A stretch of 64,000 bases of DNA from Nocardioides cynanchi (GCF_008761635.1 NZ_CP044344.1:3162001-3226000), one strand, 5' to 3'; shown: positions 1-8,099, numbered from the stretch's first letter. Notes: generated by a model not told the origin, from the sequence alone. Numbers and translations are program-made.

Positions 1-407
1 GCGTCTACCGCTGCGGCTTCGCGGGATCGCAGGAGGCCTACGACGAGGCCTACGACCGTCTCTGGAACGCCCTGGACTGGCTCGAGGACCGGCTCGCCGA
101 CCGCCGCTACCTCATGGGCGAGGCGCTGACCGAGGCCGACGTGCGGCTGTTCACCACCCTGGCTCGCTTCGACGTCATCTACCACGGGCACTTCAAGTGC
201 AACCGGCAGAAGCTGACCGAGCTGCCCGCGCTCTGGGGCTACGCCCGCGACCTCTACGCGCTCCCTGCGTTCGGGGGCAACACCGACTTCGAGCAGATCA
301 AGCAGCACTACTACGTCGTGCAGGGCGACGTGAACCCCTCGGGGATCGTGCCGGGCGGTCCCGACCTCTCGGGCTGGCTCACCCCGCACGGACGCGAGAC
401 CCTGTGA
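1..407 (+). CDS. Glutathionyl-hydroquinone reductase-like protein, C-terminal part
   Basis: The reading frame enters from the left edge and ends at 407, leaving about 134 residues. The ending, with PDLSGWLTPHGRE and the preceding IKQHYYVVQ segment, is the hallmark C-terminus of the ECM4/YqjG branch of glutathione S-transferases. These enzymes remove a thiol from glutathionyl-hydroquinones; in actinobacteria the physiological thiol may be mycothiol (inference). The visible part is the helical C-terminal GST domain, and the N-terminal thioredoxin fold with the catalytic Cys lies outside the window. The DUF72 gene starts three bases after the stop, so the two are probably cotranscribed. Confidence 0.85.
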   Translation, partial: VYRCGFAGSQEAYDEAYDRLWNALDWLEDRLADRRYLMGEALTEADVRLFTTLARFDVIYHGHFKCNRQKLTELPALWGYARDLYALPAFGGNTDFEQIKQHYYVVQGDVNPSGIVPGGPDLSGWLTPHGRETL

Positions 408-410
408 CGC

Positions 411-1235
411 ATGGCTGAGCAGGGCCGGGTGCGGGTGGGGATCTCGGGCTGGCGCTACCCGGCCTGGCGGGGCGACTTCTACCCGACGGGCCTGCCGCAG
501 CGCCGCGAGCTGGAGTACGCCGCCTCGCAGCTGACCTCGATCGAGATCAACGGCTCCTTCTACTCCCTGCAGCGCCCGACGTCGTACGCCGCGTGGCGGT
601 CCGAGACGCCGGACGACTTCGTCTTCACGGTCAAGGGCGGCCGCTACGTCACCCATCTCAAGCGGCTCGTCGACGTCGACACCGCGCTGGCCAACTTCTT
701 CGCCTCGGGGGTGCTGGCCCTCGGGCCGAAGCTGGGGCCGTTCCTCTGGCAGCTGCCCGAGACGCTGCGCTTCGCCCCGGACGTCCTCGACGACTTCCTG
801 GGCCGCCTGCCGCGATCGACGGCCGCCGTGGCCGCACTGGCCGAGCGCCACGACGACAAGGTGGCCCCCGACCGCGCCCTGACCACCACCGACACCGACC
901 GGCCGGTCCGCCACGCGCTGGAGTTCCGCAGCCCGACGTTCGCCGTTCCCGAGGCGATGGCGGTGCTGCGCGCGCACGACGTCGCCTGCGTGTTCGCCGA
1001 CACCGCGGGTCGCTGGCCACGGGTGGACGAGGACACCGGCCCGATCCGCTACGTCCGACTGCACGGGGACCAGGAGCTCTACGCCAGCGGCTACACCGCC
1101 CGGGCGCTCGACGAGTGGGCCGAGAGATGTCGGGGCTGGGTGGCCGGCGGTCAGGACGTCTTCGTCTACTTCGACAACGACATGAAGGGCTTCGCGCCCC
1201 ACGACGCGATGGCCCTGATCGCGCGGCTCGGCTGA
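411..1235 (+). CDS. DUF72 (YecE-like) protein
   Basis: This 274-residue protein starts with VRVGISGWRYPAWRGDFYP and continues with an SIEINGSFY segment, both typical of the DUF72 TIM-barrel family. The late FVYFDNDMKG segment is also a family signature. The biochemical role of DUF72 proteins is not settled. The length matches full members. The ATG lies three bases after the upstream stop, which suggests translational coupling with the GST-like gene. Confidence 0.9.
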   Translation: MAEQGRVRVGISGWRYPAWRGDFYPTGLPQRRELEYAASQLTSIEINGSFYSLQRPTSYAAWRSETPDDFVFTVKGGRYVTHLKRLVDVDTALANFFASGVLALGPKLGPFLWQLPETLRFAPDVLDDFLGRLPRSTAAVAALAERHDDKVAPDRALTTTDTDRPVRHALEFRSPTFAVPEAMAVLRAHDVACVFADTAGRWPRVDEDTGPIRYVRLHGDQELYASGYTARALDEWAERCRGWVAGGQDVFVYFDNDMKGFAPHDAMALIARLG

Positions 1236-1247
1236 CGTCGTACTCCG

Positions 1248-2906
1248 TCAGCGTGGGGGCCCGGCCTCCTGGGGCACCGAGCTGGCGGCCTCGTCGGACG
1301 GACCTTGCGGACCCCGGGCCACGAAGTCCTTCTGCCGGATCAGCACGAGCGAGAGCAGGCCGGCCGTGAAGGCGATCACGGCCGCGATCAGCGTCACGTG
1401 GTTGAGGGCGTCGACGACCGCGGAGGTGCCGACCTGGTGCACGAGGTCGTAGGCCTGCTGGCCGGCGCTCGGGCCCTGCGCCGCGGTCGCAGCTTGCTGC
1501 GCTCCGGCTGCGGCGGCCGAGACCTGGCCGCCCGACAGCGCCGAGGTCAGACCGTCGAGCGCCTGCGGTGGCACCTTCCCGGCCAGCCCGGGGCGGACCG
1601 CGTCGGCCACCTGCTGGCTGAAGATGGAGCCGAGTGCGGCGATGCCGGTGGCGATGCCGACCTGGCGAAAGGTGGAGTTCACCCCGCTGGCCATGCCCGC
1701 GCGGGCGACCGGGACGACGCCGACCGCGGTCGAGGCGAGCGGCGGGTTGATCATCCCGATCCCGACGCCCGCCACCAGCAGGCCCGGGATCAGGTGGGTC
1801 CAGGACGAGCCGTCCTGGATGCCGTGTACGAGCAGCAGGCCGACCCCGAGGATCAGGAAGCCCGGGGCGATCAGCCACCTGACCGGCACGTGCTCGGTCA
1901 GCCGGCCGGCGATCGCGGCGGCCACGAAGGAGGCTCCGGACAGGAAGAGGAAGCGCACGCCGGTGTCGACCGCCGAGTAGCCGAGCACGTTCTGGACGTA
2001 GATCACCAGGAAGGTGAGCAGCGAGAAGATCGAGGCGGAGACGCCGAACGCCGCGATCAGGCCGCCGGTGAAGGTCGGCTTGCGAAGCAGGCCGAGGTCG
2101 AACATCGGCTTGTCCTGGACCACCTGGCTGATCAGGAACACGACCAAGAGCAGGCCCGACGCGACCAGGGAGAGCACCACCCTCTGCTCGCCCCAGCTGG
2201 TCTGGCCGGCCTCGATCAGCCCGTAGACCAGGGCCCCGAGCGAGAGGGAGAACGACACGAAGCCGAACCAGTCGGGCCGGCCGGCCGCCGGGTCCTTCGA
2301 CTCCGCGACCCGCATCAGCGAGACCGTCAGCGCGACCAGGCAGATCGGGATGTTGACGAAGAAGATCCAGCGCCAGGACAGCCCGCTGGTGAGGGCACCG
2401 CCGAGCACGGGGCCGATCGCGACGGCGACGCCGGTGGTGGCGCCGAAGACCCCGAACGCCGTACCCCGGTCCTTGCCGTGGAAGGCACTGGCCAGCAGGG
2501 CCAGGGCGGTGGCGAACATCGCGGCGCCCCCGATGCCCTGGAACGCCCGGGAGATCTGGAGGAAGAAGATGTCCTGGGCGGCGCCGCAGGCGATCGAACC
2601 GGCGGTGAAGAGGACCAGCCCGATCACGAAGACGCGGCGTCGTCCGTAGAGGTCGGCCAGGGAGCCGGCCGTGAGCAGCAGGGCTGCCAGGCTCAGGGCA
2701 TAGGCGTCGATCACCCACTGGAGGTCGGACAGCGAGGCGTGCAGCTCGGTCTGGATGTCCGGCAGCGCGACGTTCACGATCGTGATGTCGAGCAGGAGCA
2801 TGAAGACCCCGGTGCAGACGGCGGTCAGGGTCCACCACTTGGGGTCGCGTCCGCCCGTTCCGGCAACCGGTGAGTCGGCACGGGGTGCAGCGCTGTCCGA
2901 GGCCAT
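1248..2906 (-). CDS. MFS drug exporter, DHA2 (EmrB/QacA-like) family
   Basis: The predicted 552-residue protein has the 14-helix layout of the DHA2 family of proton-coupled multidrug exporters. Motif C-like DITIVNVALPDIQ follows the first helix, and the loop GSLADLYGRRRVF carries motif A (GxLaDrxGrr). It should act in the cytoplasmic membrane. I chose the ATG at 2906; an in-frame GTG at 2942 would lie inside the likely operator region and has no ribosome binding site. The gene is divergent from a double-MarR regulator at 3020, the usual arrangement for a repressed efflux pump. The C-terminal tail after the last helix is short and charged. Confidence 0.92.
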   Translation of the reverse strand: MASDSAAPRADSPVAGTGGRDPKWWTLTAVCTGVFMLLLDITIVNVALPDIQTELHASLSDLQWVIDAYALSLAALLLTAGSLADLYGRRRVFVIGLVLFTAGSIACGAAQDIFFLQISRAFQGIGGAAMFATALALLASAFHGKDRGTAFGVFGATTGVAVAIGPVLGGALTSGLSWRWIFFVNIPICLVALTVSLMRVAESKDPAAGRPDWFGFVSFSLSLGALVYGLIEAGQTSWGEQRVVLSLVASGLLLVVFLISQVVQDKPMFDLGLLRKPTFTGGLIAAFGVSASIFSLLTFLVIYVQNVLGYSAVDTGVRFLFLSGASFVAAAIAGRLTEHVPVRWLIAPGFLILGVGLLLVHGIQDGSSWTHLIPGLLVAGVGIGMINPPLASTAVGVVPVARAGMASGVNSTFRQVGIATGIAALGSIFSQQVADAVRPGLAGKVPPQALDGLTSALSGGQVSAAAAGAQQAATAAQGPSAGQQAYDLVHQVGTSAVVDALNHVTLIAAVIAFTAGLLSLVLIRQKDFVARGPQGPSDEAASSVPQEAGPPR

Positions 2907-2943
2907 GAGGTCCTGCCCGTCCGGTCTCCTCGAGGAGACCACA

Positions 2944-3019
2944 TCATCACTGACTTAACGATTACCTGCGGTACGATACGCCCGGATCACTGATCGTCAA
3001 GTGCCTAACGATTGAGCTG
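2944..3019. promoter_or_regulatory. Divergent MFS/MarR promoter region with repeated half-sites
   Basis: The gap between the exporter and the double-MarR gene is richer in A/T than its surroundings. It carries two copies of TCACTGA (2947 and 2987) and two copies of TAACGATT (2956 and 3006). Such repeated sequence between a MarR gene and its divergent target is a plausible operator cluster. I could not define a single clean palindrome, so the exact sites are uncertain. Confidence 0.45.
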
Positions 3020-3907
3020 ATGATGAACACCGACGCCGGAGCAGCTGGTCGCGTGCTGCTGCCTGCCCTGGCCGAGCATCCTGGCCACCTGGTCTGGCGG
3101 GCGCGGGCGCGGGTGGTGGCGGCGCTCGAGGAGGTGCTGCCCGAGAGCGTGGACATCCACGGCTACGCCGCGCTCCTCGCCCTCGCCGGTGGCGTCACGA
3201 GGTCGCAGCAGGCGCTGGCCCGCACTGTGAGCGTCAGCGGTACGACGATGATGCGGGTCGCCGCGGACCTCGCCGACCGCGGTCTGGTGCAGCGGGTGCG
3301 CAACCCCGACGACCGCCGGTCCTACGCCCTGACCCGCACGCCCGAAGGCGCTGCCGCTGCGCGCACCTGGCGTCGCTACGCCGAGGACGTCGAGGAGTCG
3401 GTCACCTCGGGGTTCACCGTGCGCGACCGTGAGGACCTGCGCACCCTCCTGCTCCGGGTGGCAGCCACTGATCTGGCTCCCGACACCCCCGAACCGCTTC
3501 GCGAGAGCATCGCCTTCCTGGTGACGAGGGTGCACTTCCACATGCACCGCGACTTCCAGGCCGCCCTCGAGCCGGTCGGCATCGAGCCCGCGCACTTCGG
3601 GATGCTGGTCGCCCTCGGGTCGAGCGGCGCGGAGTCACAGTCGGAGCTGTCCCGGGCCTTCGGAGTCAGCGGCGCCCACATGGTGCAGCTCGTCGACGAT
3701 CTCGAGCGTCGCGGCATGGTCGCTCGCCGCCGGCTCGAGACCGACCGTCGGGCGCAAGTGGTGGGCCTGCTGCCCGCGGGCCGTCAGGTGGTACGACGTA
3801 CGACGCCCCTCGCGCAGCGCGTCGCCTCCGACCGCCTCGCGCCACTGACCTCGGCCCAGGCCCGACGACTGGTCGTGCTGCTGCAGCGGCTGGTCACGGC
3901 ACCCTGA
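3020..3907 (+). CDS. MarR-family regulator with two fused MarR domains
   Basis: MarR proteins are normally 140-170 residues and act as dimers. This one is 295 residues and contains two winged-helix units in one chain. The first (about residues 30-140) has SQQALARTVSVSGTTMMRVAADLADRGLV followed by the wing NPDDRRSYALT. The second (about 165-290) has SQSELSRAFGVSGAHMVQLVDDLERRGMV and the wing ETDRRAQVV. It probably represses the divergent MFS exporter and itself. The ATG at 3020 has only a weak ribosome binding site. The stop codon is followed at once by a partial copy of the array motif. Confidence 0.9.
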   Translation: MMNTDAGAAGRVLLPALAEHPGHLVWRARARVVAALEEVLPESVDIHGYAALLALAGGVTRSQQALARTVSVSGTTMMRVAADLADRGLVQRVRNPDDRRSYALTRTPEGAAAARTWRRYAEDVEESVTSGFTVRDREDLRTLLLRVAATDLAPDTPEPLRESIAFLVTRVHFHMHRDFQAALEPVGIEPAHFGMLVALGSSGAESQSELSRAFGVSGAHMVQLVDDLERRGMVARRRLETDRRAQVVGLLPAGRQVVRRTTPLAQRVASDRLAPLTSAQARRLVVLLQRLVTAP

Positions 3908-3918
3908 CGGTGAGTGCG
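3908..3918 (+). repeat. Array motif, degenerate left-end copy
   Basis: GTGAGTGCGT follows the stop of the double-MarR gene directly. Together with the preceding ACCCTGAC it matches the copy near 8996 except that the central AGCGGCAT is missing. I read it as the left boundary of the array, but the match is short. Confidence 0.4.
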
Positions 3919-3926
3919 TCTCGCAC

Positions 3927-5348
3927 CTAGTCGTGGCCGGGCTGGGTGCGGGAGTCGTCGGTCGAGCCCAGGAGAGCACGGGTCAGTCGGGCCGAGTCGG
4001 ACTGAAGCTCATCGGTGGCGGCCTGGAGATCGCCGTCCCCGGGCTCGCGCCCGTCCATCGCAGCCAGCAGCACGGCTCGGCGGACCAGCTCCTTGGCATA
4101 GGACGCCGTGGTGCCCGCGGACGCGCCGGCGGCACGGGAGACGGCGTCGGCGGAGAACGGGAGGCCCGACGCATACAGATGGATGAGGGCGCGCCGGTCG
4201 GCCTCGCTCGGGAGGGGTATCTCCACAGCGAGGTCGACGCGTCCGGGCCGCTGCACGAGGGCCTTCTCCAGCGCTTCGGCTCGGTTGGTCGTGAGCAGGA
4301 AGACAACGTCGGCGTCCTCGTCCAACCCGTCCATGGCATCGAGGAGGGTGAACAGCAAGGGGGACGCGCCACCGCCGAAGTGATGGTCGCGGTCCTCGGC
4401 GATGAGGTCGCAGTCCTCGATCACCACGATCGCGGGTTGGTGCGCTCGAGCGATCTGGGCGGCCGCGCCCACGTGCTGCATGTCGGTGCCGCTGAGGAGC
4501 ACGACGGTCGTGTCCAGGCCGGCGCTCACCAGATGGCGGACGGTGTGTGTCTTGCCCGTGCCCGGTGGGCCGTACAGCAGCACCCCGCGCTTGAGGTGCT
4601 GCCCCTGCTCGCGCAGCCGGTCGCGGTGATGCCCGAGACCGACCACATGCGCTCGCACCTGGTCCAGCGTGCCTTCCGGCAGGACCACACGGTCGGCCGG
4701 CAGCTCGGGGCGTCGGTGGAACGTCAGTCCCGACATGGAGCGTCCGTAGGGGTTGCCGCTGAAGCTGATCACCTGGCGCCAGAGCACGCTCCGGCGCATC
4801 GCCTCGTCGCGGAGACCAGCGAGCATCGCGGCGGCCGCGCCGGGGTCGACGGCGAGCACCTCCATGCGCGCCTGGGACCCGTACTCAGGGTTGCCGACTC
4901 GCTGCAGCACCGCCATGGGGGAGCCGTCGTGGTGGAAGACGTGGAGGCCGAACCCCACCGTCGCTCGCTCGGTGTCGGGCCCCGTGGCCACGTTGAGCCG
5001 ATCGACCTGGCCACTGCGGAAGCGACCCCAGGGAGCGTTGGACATCAGATCGCTCAGGGAGCTGTGGTGCCGCTGGTCGCCGCCGCCCACGCCCAGCAGC
5101 CGGGCGTTCGGGTCGCGGGCGACCATCTCCTCCAGCGCGATGTCCATGTCGACCCACCGATGGGTCATGATCGGCTCGACCACGACCGGAAGCTCGTCGG
5201 CTGCAACCCCGAAGTGCTCGTCCAGGATCGGAAGCAGGTCCTCGCCTCGCCGGTCGGCAGCCGCCTCCTCGTGGAGCAGCTGCTTCATCAGGCGCGTCAG
5301 CGCAGTGCGTAGCTCGTCATCGGCCGGATCAGTGCCACCGAGGTCCAT
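3927..5348 (-). CDS. AAA+ ATPase
   Basis: This 473-residue protein has an N-terminal region of about 230 residues with no recognised domain and a C-terminal classical AAA+ module. Walker A is GPPGTGKT near residue 260, Walker B is VVIEDCD, sensor 1 is LLTTN, and the RPGRVDLAVEIPLP segment is typical of AAA proteins related to FtsH, Cdc48 and proteasomal ATPases. No protease or membrane segment is fused. The substrate is unknown. It is the first and largest well-formed gene in the motif-bounded array, and its GC content resembles the host. The ATG at 5348 lacks a good ribosome binding site. Confidence 0.88.
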   Translation of the reverse strand: MDLGGTDPADDELRTALTRLMKQLLHEEAAADRRGEDLLPILDEHFGVAADELPVVVEPIMTHRWVDMDIALEEMVARDPNARLLGVGGGDQRHHSSLSDLMSNAPWGRFRSGQVDRLNVATGPDTERATVGFGLHVFHHDGSPMAVLQRVGNPEYGSQARMEVLAVDPGAAAAMLAGLRDEAMRRSVLWRQVISFSGNPYGRSMSGLTFHRRPELPADRVVLPEGTLDQVRAHVVGLGHHRDRLREQGQHLKRGVLLYGPPGTGKTHTVRHLVSAGLDTTVVLLSGTDMQHVGAAAQIARAHQPAIVVIEDCDLIAEDRDHHFGGGASPLLFTLLDAMDGLDEDADVVFLLTTNRAEALEKALVQRPGRVDLAVEIPLPSEADRRALIHLYASGLPFSADAVSRAAGASAGTTASYAKELVRRAVLLAAMDGREPGDGDLQAATDELQSDSARLTRALLGSTDDSRTQPGHD

Positions 5349-5439
5349 GGAGAAGAACGTAGTGGCTCACCTGCGCGCTCTAACGACCGCGGACGTCTCG
5401 ATCTGGGGAGGGTCAGGACGGAGACATGAGCAGGCGAGG

Positions 5440-5459
5440 CACCGCTGCATGTGAGTGCG
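5440..5459 (+). repeat. Array motif copy
   Basis: CACCGCTGCATGTGAGTGCG matches the array consensus over its right two thirds. It lies between the start of the AAA+ ATPase gene and the stop of the next minus-strand gene. Confidence 0.75.
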
Positions 5460-5466
5460 GTCGGAC

Positions 5467-5673
5467 TCATCCGTCGAAGTGAGACCAGATGTAGAGCCAG
5501 ACCGCGAAGGCGCCCGCGAGCATGAGTACCGCGACGACGCAGACCGCCACCAAGACGATGACCCACGGTTGCCACCCGGCGGCGTGTGGCTTCATCGGTG
5601 GTTCGGGGTCGGTCGGAGCCGGGTACCCCGGCCCGTAGTCCGCGCCCGTGGGGACGTCCTGAGAAGACGGCAT
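5467..5673 (-). CDS. Small single-span membrane protein
   Basis: The predicted 68-residue protein has a Pro-rich hydrophilic N-terminus and one C-terminal membrane helix (about residues 40-62, WVIVLVAVCVVAVLMLAG). The frame extends upstream to 5778, but the ATG at 5673 gives a compact protein and leaves the motif-containing region free. No family is recognised. The stop codon lies seven bases from an array motif copy. Confidence 0.6.
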   Translation of the reverse strand: MPSSQDVPTGADYGPGYPAPTDPEPPMKPHAAGWQPWVIVLVAVCVVAVLMLAGAFAVWLYIWSHFDG

Positions 5674-5780
5674 GCGGTCAGGATGACTGGGACAGAGCCG
5701 TGACCGCACGATTATCCGGGGTTGACGCCGTCCGGGAGTTCCAGCCGGGCAGGGGACTGACGGGGCGGAGTCGCCCAACT

Positions 5781-5799
5781 CAGCGGAATGAGCAGGGCG
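5781..5799 (+). repeat. Array motif copy, divergent
   Basis: CAGCGGAATGAGCAGGGCG matches the consensus with a few changes. It abuts the stop codon of the following minus-strand reading frame. Confidence 0.6.
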
Positions 5800-6104
5800 T
5801 CATGAGAGCTCGTTCCTGCCGATCACGACGTAGCCAACGACGACGATGGCCAGGACGGCGACGAAGCCGAGGACCGACACGAGGACGCCGAGAAGACCGC
5901 CGACGCCCAAGCGACGTGTCCGGGGCGCGAACAGCGCTATCAGCCCCAGCACGCCAGACTAGCCATGCAGAGGAGCGGGATCAGGAACCCAACGCCCCAG
6001 TGACCGGTCATCAGCACGACCAGTCCTAGGCACGAGGCTGAGAAGTTCACGGCCACAGAACACCACAAGGCATCTGCGCGGCTGGCACCTTCCAAGCTCG
6101 ACAC
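5800..6104 (-). pseudogene. Small multi-span membrane protein, frameshifted
   Basis: Two hydrophobic reading frames on the minus strand join if one base is added to the four-G run (CCCC on the plus strand, 5944-5947). The upstream frame reads SCLGLVVLMTGHWGVGFLI... and ends in TGA at 5940-5942. The downstream frame continues LGLIALFAPRTRRLGVGG and a membrane helix, ending NELS at 5800. Together they give a protein of roughly 85-100 residues with about three membrane spans. GTG codons at 6104 and 6056 are possible starts. It could be a decayed gene or a sequencing error. No family is recognised. Confidence 0.5.
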
Positions 6105-6159
6105 GGACGAAGGGTAGGTGCCGGCGTGCCCAGCCGTCCGCGCATCGACAGTGGCGGCG

Positions 6160-6181
6160 CGGACAGAGGCATGTGAGGGCG
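6160..6181 (+). repeat. Array motif copy
   Basis: This 22-base copy matches the consensus except for AGAGG in place of AGCGG. It lies between two minus-strand genes and is preceded by a possible stem (CGCGC at 6139, GCGCG at 6157). Confidence 0.8.
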
Positions 6182-6197
6182 ATGGCCCGGCGATGCC

Positions 6198-6665
6198 TTA
6201 CAGCGCGGGCGCGAGGTTCGCAGCCCCGGCTGTGAGTCTGAATCGCCCGACTGCGAATTCACTCGCGCATTGCTTGCCAGTGGTCGGGTCTGCCCTCACG
6301 GTGATCCACGTGTCTGGCCCGGGTGCCGCTCCTGCGTGACCTGCCAAGCCTCCTCCCAGCACGTTGGGGAAGTCTCCGACTATCGACACAACCAGCAGGT
6401 GACCCGAGGGACATGAGTTCGAGACGTCGTCTTGGGCCTGGACCCTGCCGCTAACGACGTAAGCCACGGCGCGGGACACCGTCGCACGATCCTCCGCCAA
6501 CACTGAATGGGCAATCGCGACGGCTCTGTCGTACTGGGAGCTGGTCAGGGTGCCTCGGTCGGCTGTGTGGCGCGACCGCTCCTGCTGGTGGTGTACCAAC
6601 ACACCTGCGCTCATGCTGGCAATCACGACCAGCCCGAGACCTGCCGGCCAGATTCGAGTCCTCAT
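6198..6665 (-). CDS. Membrane-anchored protein of unknown function
   Basis: The ATG at 6665 gives 155 residues: an N-terminal membrane anchor (about residues 5-25, IWPAGLGLVVIASMSAGVLV) followed by an extracytoplasmic domain with two cysteines (SCPSG and KQCASEF) that may form a disulfide. GGGACGGG precedes the start. An ATG at 6755 would add 30 residues reaching towards the next motif and is less likely. Another possibility is a small sensor-like or secreted-anchored protein. No family is recognised. The gene lies between two motif copies. Confidence 0.65.
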   Translation of the reverse strand: MRTRIWPAGLGLVVIASMSAGVLVHHQQERSRHTADRGTLTSSQYDRAVAIAHSVLAEDRATVSRAVAYVVSGRVQAQDDVSNSCPSGHLLVVSIVGDFPNVLGGGLAGHAGAAPGPDTWITVRADPTTGKQCASEFAVGRFRLTAGAANLAPAL

Positions 6666-6764
6666 CACCCGTCCCGCCCTCTCGCAGTCAGGATGGACGT
6701 CGCCAGGACCAGCCGCCAGGTCCGTGTTCAAAACGTTGTCACCGCTCATCGGCATGAGCGAGCA

Positions 6765-6786
6765 CGGACAGCGGCATGAGAGGGCG
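6765..6786 (+). repeat. Array motif copy
   Basis: This is the GCATGAGAGGGCG variant. It is preceded by a perfect hairpin at 6743-6760 (CGCTCAT, CGGC, ATGAGCG). Here it lies between divergent genes. Confidence 0.85.
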
Positions 6787-6829
6787 TTCCGGTGGACTCC
6801 TGCTCTCGGGGGGAGTTCTGCGAACTTAC

Positions 6830-6858
6830 TTGACTTCTGATCATTAGAGGTCTAGTAA
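6830..6858 (+). promoter_or_regulatory. Sigma-70-type promoter of the monooxygenase/MarR pair
   Basis: TTGACT (6830-6835) and TAGTAA (6853-6858) are separated by exactly 17 bases, close to the consensus for a housekeeping promoter, and lie 45 bases before the ATG at 6904. The spacer contains TGATCA and an imperfect inverted repeat (ATTAGAG with TAGTAAT) that the downstream MarR could bind. Confidence 0.6.
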
Positions 6859-6903
6859 TAGGGCTCTCGGGTACTCACAACACCGAGGAAGGACAAGACA
6901 GAC

Positions 6904-7179
6904 ATGACCACACTGGCAGTGCGACACACGGTGCAGGACTTCAACACCTGGAAGGCCGGGTTCGACGGGCATGACCAAGCGCGTCGTAGCCATGGGTCCA
7001 CCGGCTACCGGGTGCTCCAGGACGGCAACAACGTGCTGGCCCTGATCGAGTTCCCCGACGCTGCGGCCGCGCGGGCCTTCCAGACCGACCCGAAGCTGGG
7101 CGAGGTCATGGCCAACGCCGGCGTCCTCGGGGCGCCGGACATCAGCACCTGGTCCGAAGCATCCAGGGAGATGTACTGA
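6904..7179 (+). CDS. ABM-type (dimeric alpha-beta barrel) small protein
   Basis: The 91-residue protein begins MTTLAVRHTVQDFNTWKAGFDGH and has the size and pattern of ferredoxin-like dimeric alpha-beta barrel proteins, the fold of antibiotic-biosynthesis monooxygenases and relatives. GAGGAAGGA lies in the right position before the ATG. It is followed by a terminator-like hairpin and then a MarR gene in the same direction. A role in redox or quinone stress is an inference from such pairings. Confidence 0.75.
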   Translation: MTTLAVRHTVQDFNTWKAGFDGHDQARRSHGSTGYRVLQDGNNVLALIEFPDAAAARAFQTDPKLGEVMANAGVLGAPDISTWSEASREMY

Positions 7180-7201
7180 ACACGGGGCGAACCTCCGGCC
7201 A

Positions 7202-7228
7202 GAAGGGCTCCCGCACCGGGAGCCCTTC
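7202..7228 (+). terminator. Intrinsic terminator-like hairpin
   Basis: GAAGGGCTCCC and GGGAGCCCTTC form a perfect 11-bp stem around a five-base loop, 22 bases after the stop at 7179. No long T run follows, so it may work as an attenuating hairpin before the MarR gene. Confidence 0.7.
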
Positions 7229-7298
7229 GCGGCGTCACGTCGCGACCGACTTCGAGCGCGAGTTCCCCGGGGGCAGCGAGTCGGCGAACACCTGCGCC

Positions 7299-7757
7299 AT
7301 GGCTCTGGTCCGCACGGGCGAGAGGCTTCTCGCGTGCATCGACCAGGCCCTCCGGCACCACCGGCTGTCCAGGGCCGGACGCGAGGCCCTCGCCATCCTC
7401 GACGGGGCCGGGCAACCCTTGTCTCCGACCGCCATCGCGGAACGGCTCATCGTGACGACGGCGAGCGTCACTTCTCTGCTCGACACCTTGGAACGCCGTG
7501 GGCTGGTCGAGCGCCAGCCCGACCCCACCGACCGACGAAGGCTGCTCATCGTGATCACGCAGGACGGGAAGACCATCGTCGACCAGTTCCTGCCAGAAGT
7601 CGTCGCGCTCCAGACTGCCGCCATGGCCGGACTGACCGAGGCCCAGCGGCGACAGCTCGTCGAGATGCTGGCCACACTCGGGGCCGACCTGACCAGTCTC
7701 GACCCTGATGACGTCATCCACGCGGCTGCACCCAGAGGCATCCCGCGACATATCTGA
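7299..7757 (+). CDS. MarR-family transcriptional regulator
   Basis: The protein has a MarR winged helix: SPTAIAERLIVTTASVTSLLDTLERRGLV followed by the wing DPTDRRRLLIVIT. From the ATG at 7299 it is 152 residues. The same frame stays open and family-like upstream to about 7239 (TDFEREFPGGSESA), yet no ATG, GTG or TTG occurs there in frame. The true start may therefore be a rare codon, or the 5' end may have been altered. It probably regulates the preceding ABM-type gene, and its promoter lies at 6830. Confidence 0.85.
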   Translation: MALVRTGERLLACIDQALRHHRLSRAGREALAILDGAGQPLSPTAIAERLIVTTASVTSLLDTLERRGLVERQPDPTDRRRLLIVITQDGKTIVDQFLPEVVALQTAAMAGLTEAQRRQLVEMLATLGADLTSLDPDDVIHAAAPRGIPRHI

Positions 7758-7794
7758 CACCAAGCAGACGCCCGCTCCTCGGCAGATCCGAGCG

Positions 7795-7816
7795 CGGACA
7801 GCGGCATGAGAGGACG
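7795..7816 (+). repeat. Array motif copy
   Basis: This is the GCATGAGAGGACG variant. A short hairpin (CTCGG, CAGAT, CCGAG; 7778-7792) sits just before it. It lies between two genes in the same direction. Confidence 0.85.
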
Positions 7817-7862
7817 CGGTGCACGTAAGCCGGTCATGCTGACTGGAACGGAGGTTGCACCT

Positions 7863-8081
7863 ATGCCTGATGACGGGTTCGGATCGGCACTTTGGAAGAA
7901 CGTGCAGGCCGTAAAGTTCGGAAAGGACGGCGGCATCGACGTGCCCGTCCGAGCCAACGGTCGCGACGGCATCGAAGTTGGGTTGGCCGCCATCGCCGAG
8001 GGTGAAAGGCGTGGAGCCGCAGAGGACCGCACCGACGTGGTCCCTCCTCGTCGTGGATGGCGACGCCTCCTGCACCGCTGA
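7863..8081 (+). CDS. Small hypothetical protein
   Basis: The predicted product has 72 residues, starts MPDDGFGSALWKNVQAVKFG and ends in a basic tail (RRGWRRLLHR). The ATG at 7863 is preceded by CGGAGGT at good spacing, which decides it over the upstream ATGs at 7806 and 7836. There is no signal peptide or membrane segment, and no family is recognised. The whole gene fits between two motif copies. Confidence 0.6.
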   Translation: MPDDGFGSALWKNVQAVKFGKDGGIDVPVRANGRDGIEVGLAAIAEGERRGAAEDRTDVVPPRRGWRRLLHR

Positions 8082-8099
8082 GCTCTGAGTGGCCGCGCC

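Noticed and set aside
658..2838. Long minus-strand open frame of 726 codons over the DUF72 and MFS genes
   Set aside because: It is the shadow of two well-supported genes; its composition (Arg/Gly/Pro-rich) and lack of motifs mark it as a GC artefact.
5586..6029. Plus-strand frame of 147 codons
   Set aside because: It runs antisense to the small membrane genes, is rich in Arg and Ser, and crosses a motif copy; the minus-strand frames with membrane helices are better supported.
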